Assembly (NCBI GenBank): GCA_945874535.1
Contig: CAMCGZ010000006.1
Span: 59,452 to 123,451, forward strand
Length of the DNA: 64,000 bases
Reading direction: 5' to 3'
Source: Bdellovibrio sp. ZAP7
GTDB taxonomy: Bacteria > Bdellovibrionota > UBA1018 > CAIMNF01
Below the pieces are notes generated by a model. That model did no database searches. It was not told the origin of the DNA and was given only the letters and a program-made list of their open reading frames with translations. A program made the translations under genes and the position numbers. This document shows, one piece after another, positions 24,198 to 33,342 of the stretch (position 1 is the stretch's first letter; the number at the start of each line of letters is the position of its first letter).

Positions 24198-25026
24198 TGG
24201 GTGTCTCCAGGTTGAATCGGACTCGTTCTTCCAAAACCCGTTCTTTCGGACCGACTAGCGTGACCTCCATTTCGACCGAGGCGGGAAAAGATCCCGGTGG
24301 GTCGGCTGTTTCGGAATCCCAATCGGGCTTCCCGTCCTTTTCTCCGGCCTTGTGATAGCTGAACCGGATCTTCTTGATGTTACCGAGGATCATGTAAGTC
24401 TGAACGTAGTTGGCCTCGCGGGGCTCTTCAAGCTCGAATGGACGGGTGTTCTCCACCTTGTTCAGCACGAGCAGGCCTGAGGATTTATCGCCCGAGTTCG
24501 AACCTGCTCTCACCACCTCGTAGCGGATTTTTGAATAGATCGACTCTTTCTTCATCTGGTAGATCCGGGCGTGTGACGCAGAAATGAAGCTGAACCGGTC
24601 TTCTTTGCCCTGGAAACGGGAAGCACGGATGCCCGAAGCGTCGAGTACGGGCCCCCAAAACTCGAAAGTCTGGGAAGCCGTTCCACGTGTCCGCCTGACA
24701 ATCTCGTCCACTCCGAGCTTGGGAATCGGATCTTCCTGCCCGGTGGTCCGGGTCTGGCTCCCCCCGAAAAAGTCGAGTTTTTGGTGGTCCGGGGCGAGAA
24801 ACCATCGCGGATTGAAGACCTGGGCCAGGTCGCGTTCGATGAATCCGACCGAAGTCCGGAACTCTCCGTAAAATTCGGTCTCGTCCTTCAGGACTTCTTT
24901 CAAGCGGGCGGCATCGATGACGGCTTTTGACGTGGTGGTGCCGATCATCACGAGGATGAACAGCGCGATCATCACCTCGAGGAGGGTGAAGCCCCTCCGG
25001 TCATTGTTCTGAAAGATTGAACTCAT
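24172..25026 (-). CDS. gspJ: Minor pseudopilin GspJ
   Basis: This 284-aa protein has a leader peptide ending RRG and then FTLLEVMIALFILVMIG with Glu5. The rest carries GspJ-like patterns (FIERDLAQVFNPRW, RYEVV, IRFSYH). ATG 25026 is chosen since it puts the prepilin site near the N-terminus; the frame extends 45 codons upstream inside gspI, without support. It overlaps gspI and gspK by 26 nt each. Confidence 0.9.
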   Translation of the reverse strand: MSSIFQNNDRRGFTLLEVMIALFILVMIGTTTSKAVIDAARLKEVLKDETEFYGEFRTSVGFIERDLAQVFNPRWFLAPDHQKLDFFGGSQTRTTGQEDPIPKLGVDEIVRRTRGTASQTFEFWGPVLDASGIRASRFQGKEDRFSFISASHARIYQMKKESIYSKIRYEVVRAGSNSGDKSSGLLVLNKVENTRPFELEEPREANYVQTYMILGNIKKIRFSYHKAGEKDGKPDWDSETADPPGSFPASVEMEVTLVGPKERVLEERVRFNLETPNELLPKTY

Positions 25027-25501
25027 GATTGAGGTCCACCCAGTATTGACTGACGTTGTATTGTTGATCCTGCCCTTTTTCCTTCCACTTGATGGTAATG
25101 CTGATCTCCCGAGTCGCCTTGGATAGGAATTGCGTTGCCAGACGTACGACTCTCGCTTCATTCTGATCTTCGGGTTGACCTTCTTTTCCTTCTTTGGCTT
25201 CCGGTGTCAGGACATTGGGGAAGGTGATCTCTTTGATCTTACGCTCCCAGGAGTATTCAGCGTAGGGCGGGTCGAATTTTCCGGAGAGTTCCTTCCGGGT
25301 CTCGTCGAAGGTTTTTCCTTGAATCTCCCTCTCGGCCTCGATCAGGGAATTGCGTGCCAAGGTCGCGACCGTAGTCATGCGCTTGGCACGGAAAGTGGTA
25401 TCGAGGCTGTTGTTCTCGGCCACGAGAATCGCACCGATTCCGATGGCCAGAATCCCGATCGCGATCATCACTTCGAGGAGGGTGAATCCCGCGCGATTCA
25501 T
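25001..25501 (-). CDS. gspI: Minor pseudopilin GspI
   Basis: This 166-aa protein has the short leader MNRAG and FTLLEVMIAIGILAIGIGAIL (Glu5 present). NSLDTTFRAKRMTTVATLARNSLIEAE follows, matching the conserved GspI helix region that ends in a Met/Ala-Leu-Ala motif. ATG 25501 overlaps the gspH stop in an ATGA junction; the ORF runs further upstream in gspH but has no ribosome site. It nucleates the pseudopilus tip. Confidence 0.9.
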   Translation of the reverse strand: MNRAGFTLLEVMIAIGILAIGIGAILVAENNSLDTTFRAKRMTTVATLARNSLIEAEREIQGKTFDETRKELSGKFDPPYAEYSWERKIKEITFPNVLTPEAKEGKEGQPEDQNEARVVRLATQFLSKATREISITIKWKEKGQDQQYNVSQYWVDLNHEFNLSEQ

Positions 25502-26127
25502 TTCTTGAAGTACTCCTTGGCTTCGATGTAGCGGCCTTCCACTGCGCAACGGCCCAACAGATTCGAAATGGTCAGGGTGATTTCGTTCTTGCTGGTATCT
25601 TCCAGGTGTACCAGTGTTTTTTCAGACATTCCTTGCGGAAAGATATGGGTGTAGGCGAGTCCTTCTGTCACAGGAGTCTCACTTTGTTCCGTATAGACAT
25701 CCTTAAAGCGAACTCCGATGGCCAGAGAACGCTTTTTCTTAGTCAGGAGCGGCTCCTGACGGAAGCCGCCGTTTTTCTTGGCTTCGTCGTCTCCTTTAGA
25801 AAAGAGACCCTTCGGACGTTCCCGTTCCGCTTGGATGGATTCGTCACTTTTCAGGAGGGTCGATTCCGCGGAGGACTCGACCCAATACTGCTGGTTCTTC
25901 AAATCATAAACCAGACGGTGCACTTTCCCGCTCACTTGGGCAGAATTTGAAGTGTCTTTGATCAAGGTGGCGAGTTCACGTCCGGTGGATTGAACAGAGA
26001 AACGGAAGGTATTCGAGATCCCGGGAATGGCAATGAGTCCCACCAATCCCAGGATCCCGATCACGATCAGCAATTCGATCAGGGAGAATCCGGCATTTTG
26101 ATTTCCGGGAGTCCCGCATCGGCCCAT
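25498..26127 (-). CDS. gspH: Minor pseudopilin GspH
   Basis: This 209-aa protein has the prepilin site NAG|FSLIELLIVIGILGLVGLIA (Glu5). The GspH-type body follows (TGRELATLIKDTSNSAQVSGKVHRLVYDLKNQQYWVE), the beta-rich part found just after the helix. A charged Lys/Glu insert lies around 85-120. It starts 3 nt after the gspG stop. It links the tip complex to the GspG filament. Confidence 0.9.
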   Translation of the reverse strand: MGRCGTPGNQNAGFSLIELLIVIGILGLVGLIAIPGISNTFRFSVQSTGRELATLIKDTSNSAQVSGKVHRLVYDLKNQQYWVESSAESTLLKSDESIQAERERPKGLFSKGDDEAKKNGGFRQEPLLTKKKRSLAIGVRFKDVYTEQSETPVTEGLAYTHIFPQGMSEKTLVHLEDTSKNEITLTISNLLGRCAVEGRYIEAKEYFKK

Positions 26128-26130
26128 CGA

Positions 26131-26583
26131 TCAGTCCTGATCGGTGACCACGATGTCGGTGTTGTAATCCGATCCGCCTTCTTTTTTGTCATTGCCGTAG
26201 GACTTGATTTCAAAGGTGTTGCCATCGGAAGTGTAGAGATAGTCCATATCCCAGGCGTCCTTCGGAGCCGCCTTCTTGTCGAGGTAACCGTTCGGGGCGT
26301 AATTCTTACAGCCCGGCTCGGAAGAGGGCTTGGTAATCAGGGCGTCCAGGCCCTGGTTCGTATTGGGGTATTGTCCGCAATCGAGTTTGTATTGTTTCAG
26401 GGTGTTCGAGATGTTCTTCATGTTCACCCGGGTGGTTTCGACCTTCGCCTTATCGAAGTTCGAGATCAGTTTCGGGCCCACCAGTCCGATCAACAGACCG
26501 AGGATTCCGATCACAATCATCAGTTCGATGAGAGAGAAACCGGCGTCGGAGCGGATGTTCTTGTTTTTTAATGTGTTTTTCAT
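26131..26583 (-). CDS. gspG: Major pseudopilin GspG
   Basis: This 150-aa protein has the leader DAG and FSLIELMIVIGILGLLIGLVGPKLI, then NISNTLKQYKLDCGQYPNTNQGLDALI, the highly conserved GspG region. The C-terminal calcium-binding loop (LYTSDGNTFEIKSYGND...GGSDYNTDI) is present. It polymerises into the pseudopilus that pushes substrates through the secretin. Shine-Dalgarno AAAGGAA lies upstream, stronger than at most neighbours, consistent with high expression. Cys residues at ~72 and ~92 could form a disulfide. Confidence 0.95.
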   Translation of the reverse strand: MKNTLKNKNIRSDAGFSLIELMIVIGILGLLIGLVGPKLISNFDKAKVETTRVNMKNISNTLKQYKLDCGQYPNTNQGLDALITKPSSEPGCKNYAPNGYLDKKAAPKDAWDMDYLYTSDGNTFEIKSYGNDKKEGGSDYNTDIVVTDQD

Positions 26584-26603
26584 TGGTTTTTCCTTTCGTT
26601 GGG

Positions 26604-27824
26604 TTATCTGCTGAGATTGCTCATTTCCATGAGGGGGGTGATGACTGAGACAACGATGAAGCCCACGGTACCACCCATGAAAACAATCATGGCGGGTTCG
26701 AGAAGCGCCGTCATGCTGTCAATTGCTGTACTGACCTGTTCGTCGTAGGAGTCTGCGACATTCTTGAGCATGGCAGGGAGCTCACCGGTTTTTTCCCCGA
26801 TGGAAATCATATGAATCACGAGAGGAGGGAACTCACCGCTTTTTTTCAGGGGCTCGGCGATGGACTGGCCCTCGGTGATATTGTTTTTAGCGTTCTCGAT
26901 TGCGCGTGCGATGTGGACATTGCCGACCAGGTTCTTGGAAATGTTCATGGCAGTCAGGATAGAAACGCCTGAGCCGAGCAGGGTGGACATGGTTCCCGCA
27001 AAACGGGTGATAGCCAGCATCCGGGTCACTTTACCGAAGACAGGAGCTGCGAGCTTGAAGCGATCCCACTTGTTTCTGCCGCCGGGGGTTCCGGTCCAAC
27101 GGTAGAATCCATAAGCCGTCAAGCCGCAAGCGATCAGAATCGCTGGCCACCAGGAGGTGAACTGGACGGAGATCCAGATCAGGATCTCGGTGGTGAGGGG
27201 GAGTGCCTTATTCATCGAAACGAAAATTTGCTGCAGCTTCGGGATCACGAAAGCGAAGATCCCGACCAGAACCGAGATTGCCACAAAAAACATGATTGCA
27301 GGGTAGGTCATGCCGCCGATGACTTTGCGTTTCAGGCGGGTCTGGGCTTCTTTCAGGTCGGCGAGCTTGAGAAGCACCAAGCCGAGCGTTCCCGAGCTTT
27401 CTCCGGCTTCGACCATGTTGATATAGATGTGATCGAAGGCCTTCGGATGCTGAGCGAGTGCTTTCGCAAGCGAGGTTCCTTCATTCACGGCTTCCCTTAC
27501 CTGTGAAAGAACGGTTTTGAGTGCCACGGACTCGACCTGATCCACGAGCGCAGTCAGCGAGTCGACGAGGGGTATGTTGGCTTTCACCAGGGATGCGAGC
27601 TGGCGGGTCATCACTGCGACCTCGTCCTGGTTCACCCGGTTCCCGAAGAGATTCAGGGAGGTGCTACCGCCTTTTTTTCCGCCGGCGTTTTTTTCCTGGA
27701 TGTCAGTGACCAGAAACCCCTGTTTTTTCAGCTTTTGCCGTGCGGTTTTTTGGGAATCCGATTCGACCACGCCCTTCGAGGCTTTGCCGTCGGGACCGAT
27801 CGCTTTGTATTCAAACAACGGCAT
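26604..27824 (-). CDS. gspF: Type II secretion inner-membrane protein GspF
   Basis: This 406-aa protein has an N-terminal MPLFEYKAIGPDGKASKGVVESDS followed by two GspF domains. These have repeated signatures (LASLVKANIPLVDSLTALVDQ and FAGTMSTLLGSGVSILTAMNI; MVEAGESSGTLGLVLLKLAD and MISIGEKTGELPAMLKNVAD) and three membrane helices. It is the polytopic platform core that GspE drives. It lies 9 nt after gspE. Confidence 0.96.
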   Translation of the reverse strand: MPLFEYKAIGPDGKASKGVVESDSQKTARQKLKKQGFLVTDIQEKNAGGKKGGSTSLNLFGNRVNQDEVAVMTRQLASLVKANIPLVDSLTALVDQVESVALKTVLSQVREAVNEGTSLAKALAQHPKAFDHIYINMVEAGESSGTLGLVLLKLADLKEAQTRLKRKVIGGMTYPAIMFFVAISVLVGIFAFVIPKLQQIFVSMNKALPLTTEILIWISVQFTSWWPAILIACGLTAYGFYRWTGTPGGRNKWDRFKLAAPVFGKVTRMLAITRFAGTMSTLLGSGVSILTAMNISKNLVGNVHIARAIENAKNNITEGQSIAEPLKKSGEFPPLVIHMISIGEKTGELPAMLKNVADSYDEQVSTAIDSMTALLEPAMIVFMGGTVGFIVVSVITPLMEMSNLSR

Positions 27825-27832
27825 GAATCACC

Positions 27833-29548
27833 TCAGACTTCCTCGGCGTGAGTCGCCCGGAACAGTTCGTCGATCGTGGTGATGCCTTGGAGTACTTTTG
27901 CGATTCCATCTTCCCGAAGCGTGATCATACCACGCTCGATGGCGGTTTTCTTCAAGGTTCCGGCGTCCACATTTTTGACGATGAGGGTTTTGATGACATC
28001 ATCGACAATCATGAGTTCATGGATCACAGTCCGGCCGGAATAACCGCTATTGGCACAACTCGGGCATCCCACCGCCCGATAGAACACCGCGCCTTTTGGC
28101 GGTACTTTCATGCCCATCTCACCCAGCTGGAACTCGGAAGGAGTGTATTCCTCTCGACACTTGGTGCAGACACGGCGGATCAATCGTTGGGCAACTACTC
28201 CGAGCAGGGATGACGCGATCAGGAATGGCTCGATACCCATATCCACCAACCGGGTGGCCGAGGTGGCCGCATCATTGGTGTGAAGGGTAGAGAGCACCAA
28301 GTGACCGGTCAGTGAGGCGTTGATCGCGATTTCTGCCGTTTCCTTGTCGCGAATTTCCCCGACCATGATCACGTCCGGGTTCTGACGCAAGAATGACCTG
28401 AGTGCTACAGGGAAGGTGAGATTGATCTTGGAGTTCACCTGGACCTGGTTGATTCCGGGAATCTGGTACTCGACCGGATCTTCCACCGTCATGATGTTCC
28501 GCTCGGGGGAGTTCAGCTTCATCAAACAAGAGGAGAGGGTGGTCGACTTACCGGAACCGGTGGGGCCCGTGACCAGGATGATCCCGTACTTGCGGAAAAT
28601 CAGTTTTTCGATGTTCTCGACCGAGCGGGGTGAGAATCCGCACACTCCGAGCTCGAGCGGGGTTCCGCTCTGCTCAAGAATACGCATGACCACGCGTTCG
28701 CCATGGGTTGTGGGGACGGTGGAAAGACGGATGTCGACATCCTTGCCGGCGAGCTTGATTTTGATTCGCCCGTCTTGTGGAAGGCGCTTCTCGGCGATGT
28801 CGAGTTGTCCCATCACTTTGATCCTGGACGAGATCGCCGCATGGGCCCGCTTCGGCTGGCGGATGATGTCGTACAGAACGCCGTCGATCCGGAACCGGAC
28901 GACAAACTCTTTCTCAAAAGGCTCGATATGGATATCCGAACACTTCTCCTTCACTGCGCGGAACAGAAGGGAGTTCACGAACTTGATGACCGGAGCGTCG
29001 TCCTCGGTCGCTTCGAGAATATCGATCGGACCTTCGAGATCCAGGTCCTCTTCTGCGAACTCTCCCTCGATGTTTCCGACAAGTTTGGAAGAAGAACGTT
29101 CGTAGACCCGGTTGATCGCATCCTGGATGCGCATCGGGGTACTGACTACGGTCTTGACCCGGTACCCGGTCAGGGCTTGGAGATCTTCGGGAATGGAGGG
29201 GTTGAAGGGGTCGCCCACCGCGATCGTGAGGATCTCACCCAAAGCATCACTCGACAGGTAGAGCGGGATCACTTCTTTGGACTTCGCGTAATTGATCGGG
29301 ATGTTGGCGACCAGTGCCGGGTCGATCTCGTTCGGCTTCAGGTCATCCATGAAGGGGAGCCCGAGCTGAATGCAGAGCGCTTTCATGATCTCGTGCGGAA
29401 GAATGGAATTGTTCTTCAGCAGGATCTCCCCGAGGAGACCGCCCTTCTGTTTCTGCTCGGCCAAGGCTTGGTCGAGCTGTTCCTGCTTCAGACTGGTGTG
29501 CTTGAGCAGGATTTCGCCGAGACGTTCCGGCGGGCGGCGGGCCTTCAT
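27833..29548 (-). CDS. gspE: Type II secretion ATPase GspE
   Basis: This 571-aa protein has an N1E/MshEN-like domain (LGEILLKHTSLKQEQLDQAL), a linker and the secretion ATPase. Walker A is GPTGSGKSTT; the Asp box is near DIHIEPFEKEFVVRFRIDGVL, Walker B is VGEIRDKETAEIA and the His box STLHTNDAATSATRL. The zinc tetracysteine motif is CTKC...CPSC. It powers pseudopilus assembly from the cytoplasm. The start overlaps gspD by 4 nt (ATGA). Confidence 0.97.
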   Translation of the reverse strand: MKARRPPERLGEILLKHTSLKQEQLDQALAEQKQKGGLLGEILLKNNSILPHEIMKALCIQLGLPFMDDLKPNEIDPALVANIPINYAKSKEVIPLYLSSDALGEILTIAVGDPFNPSIPEDLQALTGYRVKTVVSTPMRIQDAINRVYERSSSKLVGNIEGEFAEEDLDLEGPIDILEATEDDAPVIKFVNSLLFRAVKEKCSDIHIEPFEKEFVVRFRIDGVLYDIIRQPKRAHAAISSRIKVMGQLDIAEKRLPQDGRIKIKLAGKDVDIRLSTVPTTHGERVVMRILEQSGTPLELGVCGFSPRSVENIEKLIFRKYGIILVTGPTGSGKSTTLSSCLMKLNSPERNIMTVEDPVEYQIPGINQVQVNSKINLTFPVALRSFLRQNPDVIMVGEIRDKETAEIAINASLTGHLVLSTLHTNDAATSATRLVDMGIEPFLIASSLLGVVAQRLIRRVCTKCREEYTPSEFQLGEMGMKVPPKGAVFYRAVGCPSCANSGYSGRTVIHELMIVDDVIKTLIVKNVDAGTLKKTAIERGMITLREDGIAKVLQGITTIDELFRATHAEEV

Positions 29549-32175
29549 GGAGATCCTCCATCCGTGGGAAGGGCATCAGGAACGGTCACCGGGGCCGGCG
29601 GAGAGGCGGGAGCGGGCTCTGTTTTCGGTTGGTCAGGTCCGGGCAGAGTCAGGGTCTCGTGCGTCTCCGAGATGTCCTTATTCAGAGCCGCGTCGGTCGA
29701 GTCTTTCGGAATCTCGCCGTCGTCGTCCAGGGTGACAGACTTGCGCCCGGTGTAGTTCTTGATGGACTTCACGTCCGGGAGGTTCCGGATGATACGATTG
29801 CGTGCCTCGCGGTGTTGATCTTCACCACCGAAGGCGCGTTCGACGAACTCATCCCGTTCTTTGAGTTTCTTGTCGAGAACCATCCGCACATGTTCGGGTT
29901 GCCGCATGATCTTCGGGGTGATGAAAAGCATGAGATTGCTTTTCTCGATCGAAGCGGAACGGGACTTGAAGAGCCATCCGAGAATGGGGATGTCTCCGAG
30001 CAGGGGCACCTTGTTGATCACTTCGCTGCTCTTGTCGCGGATCAAACCACCGAGCACGACGGTATCGCCGTCGGCAACCATCACGCTGGTTTCGGCGCTC
30101 CGTTCGATGGTCGAAAAAGCCTGGTCTTGAACGGCTTTGGGCAACGCGCGGTTCACCACGTCGCTGACCTTGGCTTTGATATCGAGCTTGATGAAGTTCG
30201 AGATCTTGTTCAATTGCGGCTTGATCTTGATAGTGAGCGGGACACTCTGTTGAGTGACCGAGACCGTCTGGATCCCGAGTCCCGCGTTGTTGATTTGCGG
30301 AACCGGAATTTTGTCGGTGCTGTCGAAAGTGGCTTCGGTGTTATCGAGGGTCATGAGTTGGGGGGTGGCCAGCACGTTTCCGGCCGAGTAGGTCTGGATC
30401 GCCTTGATCAGGGCGGCCAGGTTCGGCACCTTGATGCTGGTCGAAGTTCCCCCGGTCGGAATGGTGATGCTCCGGCCCGCCTCACTTTGGAACTGGAGCA
30501 CCAGTCCGTTCGGAACATCAGTGGGGTTGGTCAGAAGTTTGTAGAGGTCGCTTGTGGGAGCCACGATGGTGCCGCCTGGAAGGAGCACGTTTGCGGTGTA
30601 ATCGCTGTTCCGCTGCATGGACATTTCCATAATGATCACTTCGACATAGATCTGATCGCGTGGGATGTCGAGCTTGTTGATCACCCGCTGGATCGTTCCG
30701 AAGTCGGCAGGGGATGCGGTGATGACCAGGGAGTTGGTGGTCTTGTCTGCCGAGACCTTGATTTGGCCCTCGAACAGATTCGTTTCAATCGGATTGATTC
30801 CGATTCCCATACCCCCTGCGCCACCGAAGCCACTCGGAGAGGAACTCTTGGCCGATTGACTGAAAGTGTTCAGGGTCTTGGCCATGTCCTCTGCATCTGC
30901 GAACTGCAGATACACCACGTGGACCTTGCCCCCTCCTGGAGGAGGAGGAATCTTGCGATCGAGGCGAGCGATCAGCTCGCGCACCTGCAGGACACCTTTC
31001 GGGTTCGCGTGGACGATGAGGGTGTTGGTGCGTTCATCCGCGATGATGTTGTTGATCAGGCCGCCTTCCTTGGTTTTCCGTGCGGCGAAGTTCGAACGAC
31101 CGCCACCGGAACCCCCGGTCGGGAAACCCGGACGGCCCGGAAAGGCCGCTTGAGTACCCGGAAGGAGTGAATCGATGAGTTTTTGGATCTCGACAGCGGA
31201 AGCGAACTTGACGGAGATCACTTCAATGCCCGCATCGAACCCCTCGACATCGAGGAATTGGATCATTTTTGCCACTTTGTCGATCACCGAACCCGTGTCC
31301 GTGATGATGATGGTGTTGGTCTGTTCGAACCCGTAAATCCGTGCACCCATGTTGGCGTAGGTCCGGATCACGTTTTCGAGTTCCTTGGCACTGATGTACT
31401 TGATCTTGAAAATTTTAGTGACGAGCGCGTCGGTATTGGGGGCCTTCGTATTCGAATAAAGGCGGATATTCTTACCTTTGGCGTCGTTCTGGCGCATGAT
31501 GCGGAGGTATTTCCCCGTAGGAACCAGGGCAAGTCCGTTCATGTCGAGAGAGGTGAGGAATGCCCTCCAGGCGTCACTGACAGTGATGGGTGAGTTCGAG
31601 ATGATCGAGACCCGTCCTTTCACGTCTTTGTCGAGGATGAAGTTCTTTCCGGTCAGGCGTCCGAGGGTCTTGGCTATGTCGAGAATGTCGGCATCCGGGA
31701 AGTTGAAGTCGGTGATGAGTTCCTTCTCGGCTGGGATCCCTTCACCGCTCTCGTTATCGACAAAAAGATTCGGGATCTCGTTCTTTGCTTTGATCCCACG
31801 TTCAGTGCCCGGGCCGGAGAGTTCCAGATTTCCCCGATTGCCGCGTTTCAGCTCGGGTCCAGACTTGTCGTCGGGCGTGCCACCGACGCTGATTCCGCCG
31901 AAGTCACCGTTTTCATCTCCACCCCGCGGAGGCGTCCCCATTTTGTTGCCGGACCGCGGCCGGACAGGAGTGGGGGCATCGGCAAAGCCGTCGTCGAACT
32001 CCTCGAAATCCTCGTCTGCGCCCGGATCACTGAGTGGATTCCCGATTGCGGCATTGCCAGCGCGAAACCCTTGTGCCATGCCGACTTCCGAGAATATCAG
32101 GAGAAGGATCCCGAGAAGCGCGCAAAGTCCGAAAATGAAACTCATTCTGGTAGACCAGGTGTTATCGGATGTCAT
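29545..32175 (-). CDS. gspD: Type II secretion secretin GspD
   Basis: This 876-aa protein has a membrane/signal segment (~11-33). A low-complexity acidic/Gly/Arg stretch follows (~36-150), longer than usual, then N0 (DADILDIAKTLGRLTGKNFILDKDVKGRVS in parts), N1-N3 with IIADERTNTLIVHANPKGV, and the secretin barrel (VEVIIMEMSMQ, VLATPQLMTLDN, VMVADGDTVVLGGLIRD, VPLLGDIPILGWLFKS). The Pro-rich tail has no obvious pilotin motif. It forms the outer-membrane pore. ATG 32175 overlaps gspC by 14 nt; ATG 32145 (MSFIFG) is an alternative start. Confidence 0.96.
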   Translation of the reverse strand: MTSDNTWSTRMSFIFGLCALLGILLLIFSEVGMAQGFRAGNAAIGNPLSDPGADEDFEEFDDGFADAPTPVRPRSGNKMGTPPRGGDENGDFGGISVGGTPDDKSGPELKRGNRGNLELSGPGTERGIKAKNEIPNLFVDNESGEGIPAEKELITDFNFPDADILDIAKTLGRLTGKNFILDKDVKGRVSIISNSPITVSDAWRAFLTSLDMNGLALVPTGKYLRIMRQNDAKGKNIRLYSNTKAPNTDALVTKIFKIKYISAKELENVIRTYANMGARIYGFEQTNTIIITDTGSVIDKVAKMIQFLDVEGFDAGIEVISVKFASAVEIQKLIDSLLPGTQAAFPGRPGFPTGGSGGGRSNFAARKTKEGGLINNIIADERTNTLIVHANPKGVLQVRELIARLDRKIPPPPGGGKVHVVYLQFADAEDMAKTLNTFSQSAKSSSPSGFGGAGGMGIGINPIETNLFEGQIKVSADKTTNSLVITASPADFGTIQRVINKLDIPRDQIYVEVIIMEMSMQRNSDYTANVLLPGGTIVAPTSDLYKLLTNPTDVPNGLVLQFQSEAGRSITIPTGGTSTSIKVPNLAALIKAIQTYSAGNVLATPQLMTLDNTEATFDSTDKIPVPQINNAGLGIQTVSVTQQSVPLTIKIKPQLNKISNFIKLDIKAKVSDVVNRALPKAVQDQAFSTIERSAETSVMVADGDTVVLGGLIRDKSSEVINKVPLLGDIPILGWLFKSRSASIEKSNLMLFITPKIMRQPEHVRMVLDKKLKERDEFVERAFGGEDQHREARNRIIRNLPDVKSIKNYTGRKSVTLDDDGEIPKDSTDAALNKDISETHETLTLPGPDQPKTEPAPASPPAPVTVPDALPTDGGSP

Positions 32176-33163
32176 AGTTGAAGGGAACGTCCTTTCCTCC
32201 GCGCTCGATCACCATATCGAGCGAGGGCATTGATTTGAGTCCTTGTAAGAGCTCCAAAGCTTTGGCCGCATCCGTGATGCGTTCGCCGTTGACGGATTTG
32301 ATCACGTCATTCTCTTTGAAGCCGGCCTTCTGGTAAAAACTGTTGGGTACGATCTGCGTCAGTTTGAATCCGACCATCTGCCCGCCCCGCATTTCAGGAA
32401 TGGCGCGCGCTTGGGTGATCAAGACGTTGAAATTAGCCATCTGGCTGTCGATCTCGCTCCGACTGATGACGAACTTGTTTTCTTCTAACTGGTTGATCCC
32501 GCCCGCAGCACCGGACTTCGACCCGGAGCTGCCGGTGGAGATCTTGATCGTCGTGTCTTCCGGAATCTCGATGAATTCCTTGCGACGGGCGGTCGTATTG
32601 ATGAAAATGACCCGTCGCGGTTCGACACTCAGGATCTGAACGTTGTCACCCATCTGATCGCCCACCCGGACGGGATAGAGCTTGTTATCGCTTTTGTCTT
32701 GAACCGCGGCCAGCGAGCGGGCGGGGTTGCGGAAGATCACTGTTCCGATCAGTTGGTAGTTCAGAGTGGTCGGGACTGGTTCGGCATCGAGATCGATAGC
32801 GCTTCCTCCGCCCTTTTTCGGAGCCTTGCCCGAAAACAGGTTCCGGTCCGAGATCACCTCATACTGGGACGGGTTGGCCTGACGGACTCCGAGTGCCGAA
32901 CGCGATGCCAGAGGAGAAACCGGAGGAAGAGGCAGGTTCTTCTCGAAGAGAAGTGCAGAGAGGTCAGCCACCAGGCTTGCGCAAACGAAGAAACACAACC
33001 AGAAGGAAAGGTCACGAATGCGATCCGCTCGCGCCAGGTAGGTCAATTGACCCGACATCTTCGACAATGAATTGACACTCAGTCCGCGCGAGGGCCCCGG
33101 ATTCGCGTCCCCGCCTTTTCGCTTCAGAAAACCCATCATGGACTTCGCTGAGAAGGTCGGCAT
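32162..33163 (-). CDS. gspC: Type II secretion protein GspC with PDZ domain
   Basis: This protein of about 333 aa has a cytoplasmic basic N-terminus, a membrane helix (~52-72, LSFWLCFFVCASLVADLSALLF), an HR domain (YEVISDRNLFSGKAP...NYQLIGTVIF...RVGDQMGDNVQILSV) and a C-terminal PDZ domain (GFKLTQIVPNSFYQKAGFKENDVIKSVNGERITDAAKAL). It couples the inner platform to GspD and helps choose substrates. ATG 33163 lies 9 nt after a -10-like box; ATG 33139 or 33136 is also possible. First gene of the operon. Confidence 0.9.
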   Translation of the reverse strand: MPTFSAKSMMGFLKRKGGDANPGPSRGLSVNSLSKMSGQLTYLARADRIRDLSFWLCFFVCASLVADLSALLFEKNLPLPPVSPLASRSALGVRQANPSQYEVISDRNLFSGKAPKKGGGSAIDLDAEPVPTTLNYQLIGTVIFRNPARSLAAVQDKSDNKLYPVRVGDQMGDNVQILSVEPRRVIFINTTARRKEFIEIPEDTTIKISTGSSGSKSGAAGGINQLEENKFVISRSEIDSQMANFNVLITQARAIPEMRGGQMVGFKLTQIVPNSFYQKAGFKENDVIKSVNGERITDAAKALELLQGLKSMPSLDMVIERGGKDVPFNYDIR

Positions 33164-33172
33164 GTCTTTGTC

Positions 33173-33202
33173 AGAATAAGATGCAATTACGATGCCATGC
33201 AA
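33173..33202 (-). promoter_or_regulatory. Candidate promoter of the T2SS operon
   Basis: TTGCAT (33202-33197), an 18-nt spacer and TATTCT (33178-33173) lie on the minus strand, with ATG 33163 only 9 nt further. No Shine-Dalgarno is present, so the gspC message may be leaderless. Confidence 0.45.
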
Positions 33203-33234
33203 GAGAAGTCGGAATGTTTTCGCCAACTCACTGG

Positions 33235-33263
33235 TTGTACTGGAAGAAAATTCAAACTATCCT
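33235..33263 (+). promoter_or_regulatory. Candidate promoter of the acyl-CoA dehydrogenase gene
   Basis: TTGTAC (33235-33240), a 17-nt spacer and TATCCT (33258-33263) lie about 80 nt upstream of ATG 33343. The divergent gspC promoter lies about 30 bp away, so both units share this gap. Confidence 0.5.
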
Positions 33264-33342
33264 GAAGACGTTTCCAAACTCAATCGGTTTGCCTCATGCG
33301 TCTGACACTTTGTCATGACAGCTTGTCGAAAGGAATGTGGCC

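Noticed and set aside
29629..31170. 513-codon plus-strand ORF opposite gspD
   Set aside because: It is an out-of-phase shadow of gspD with no domain, no ribosome site and arbitrary composition.
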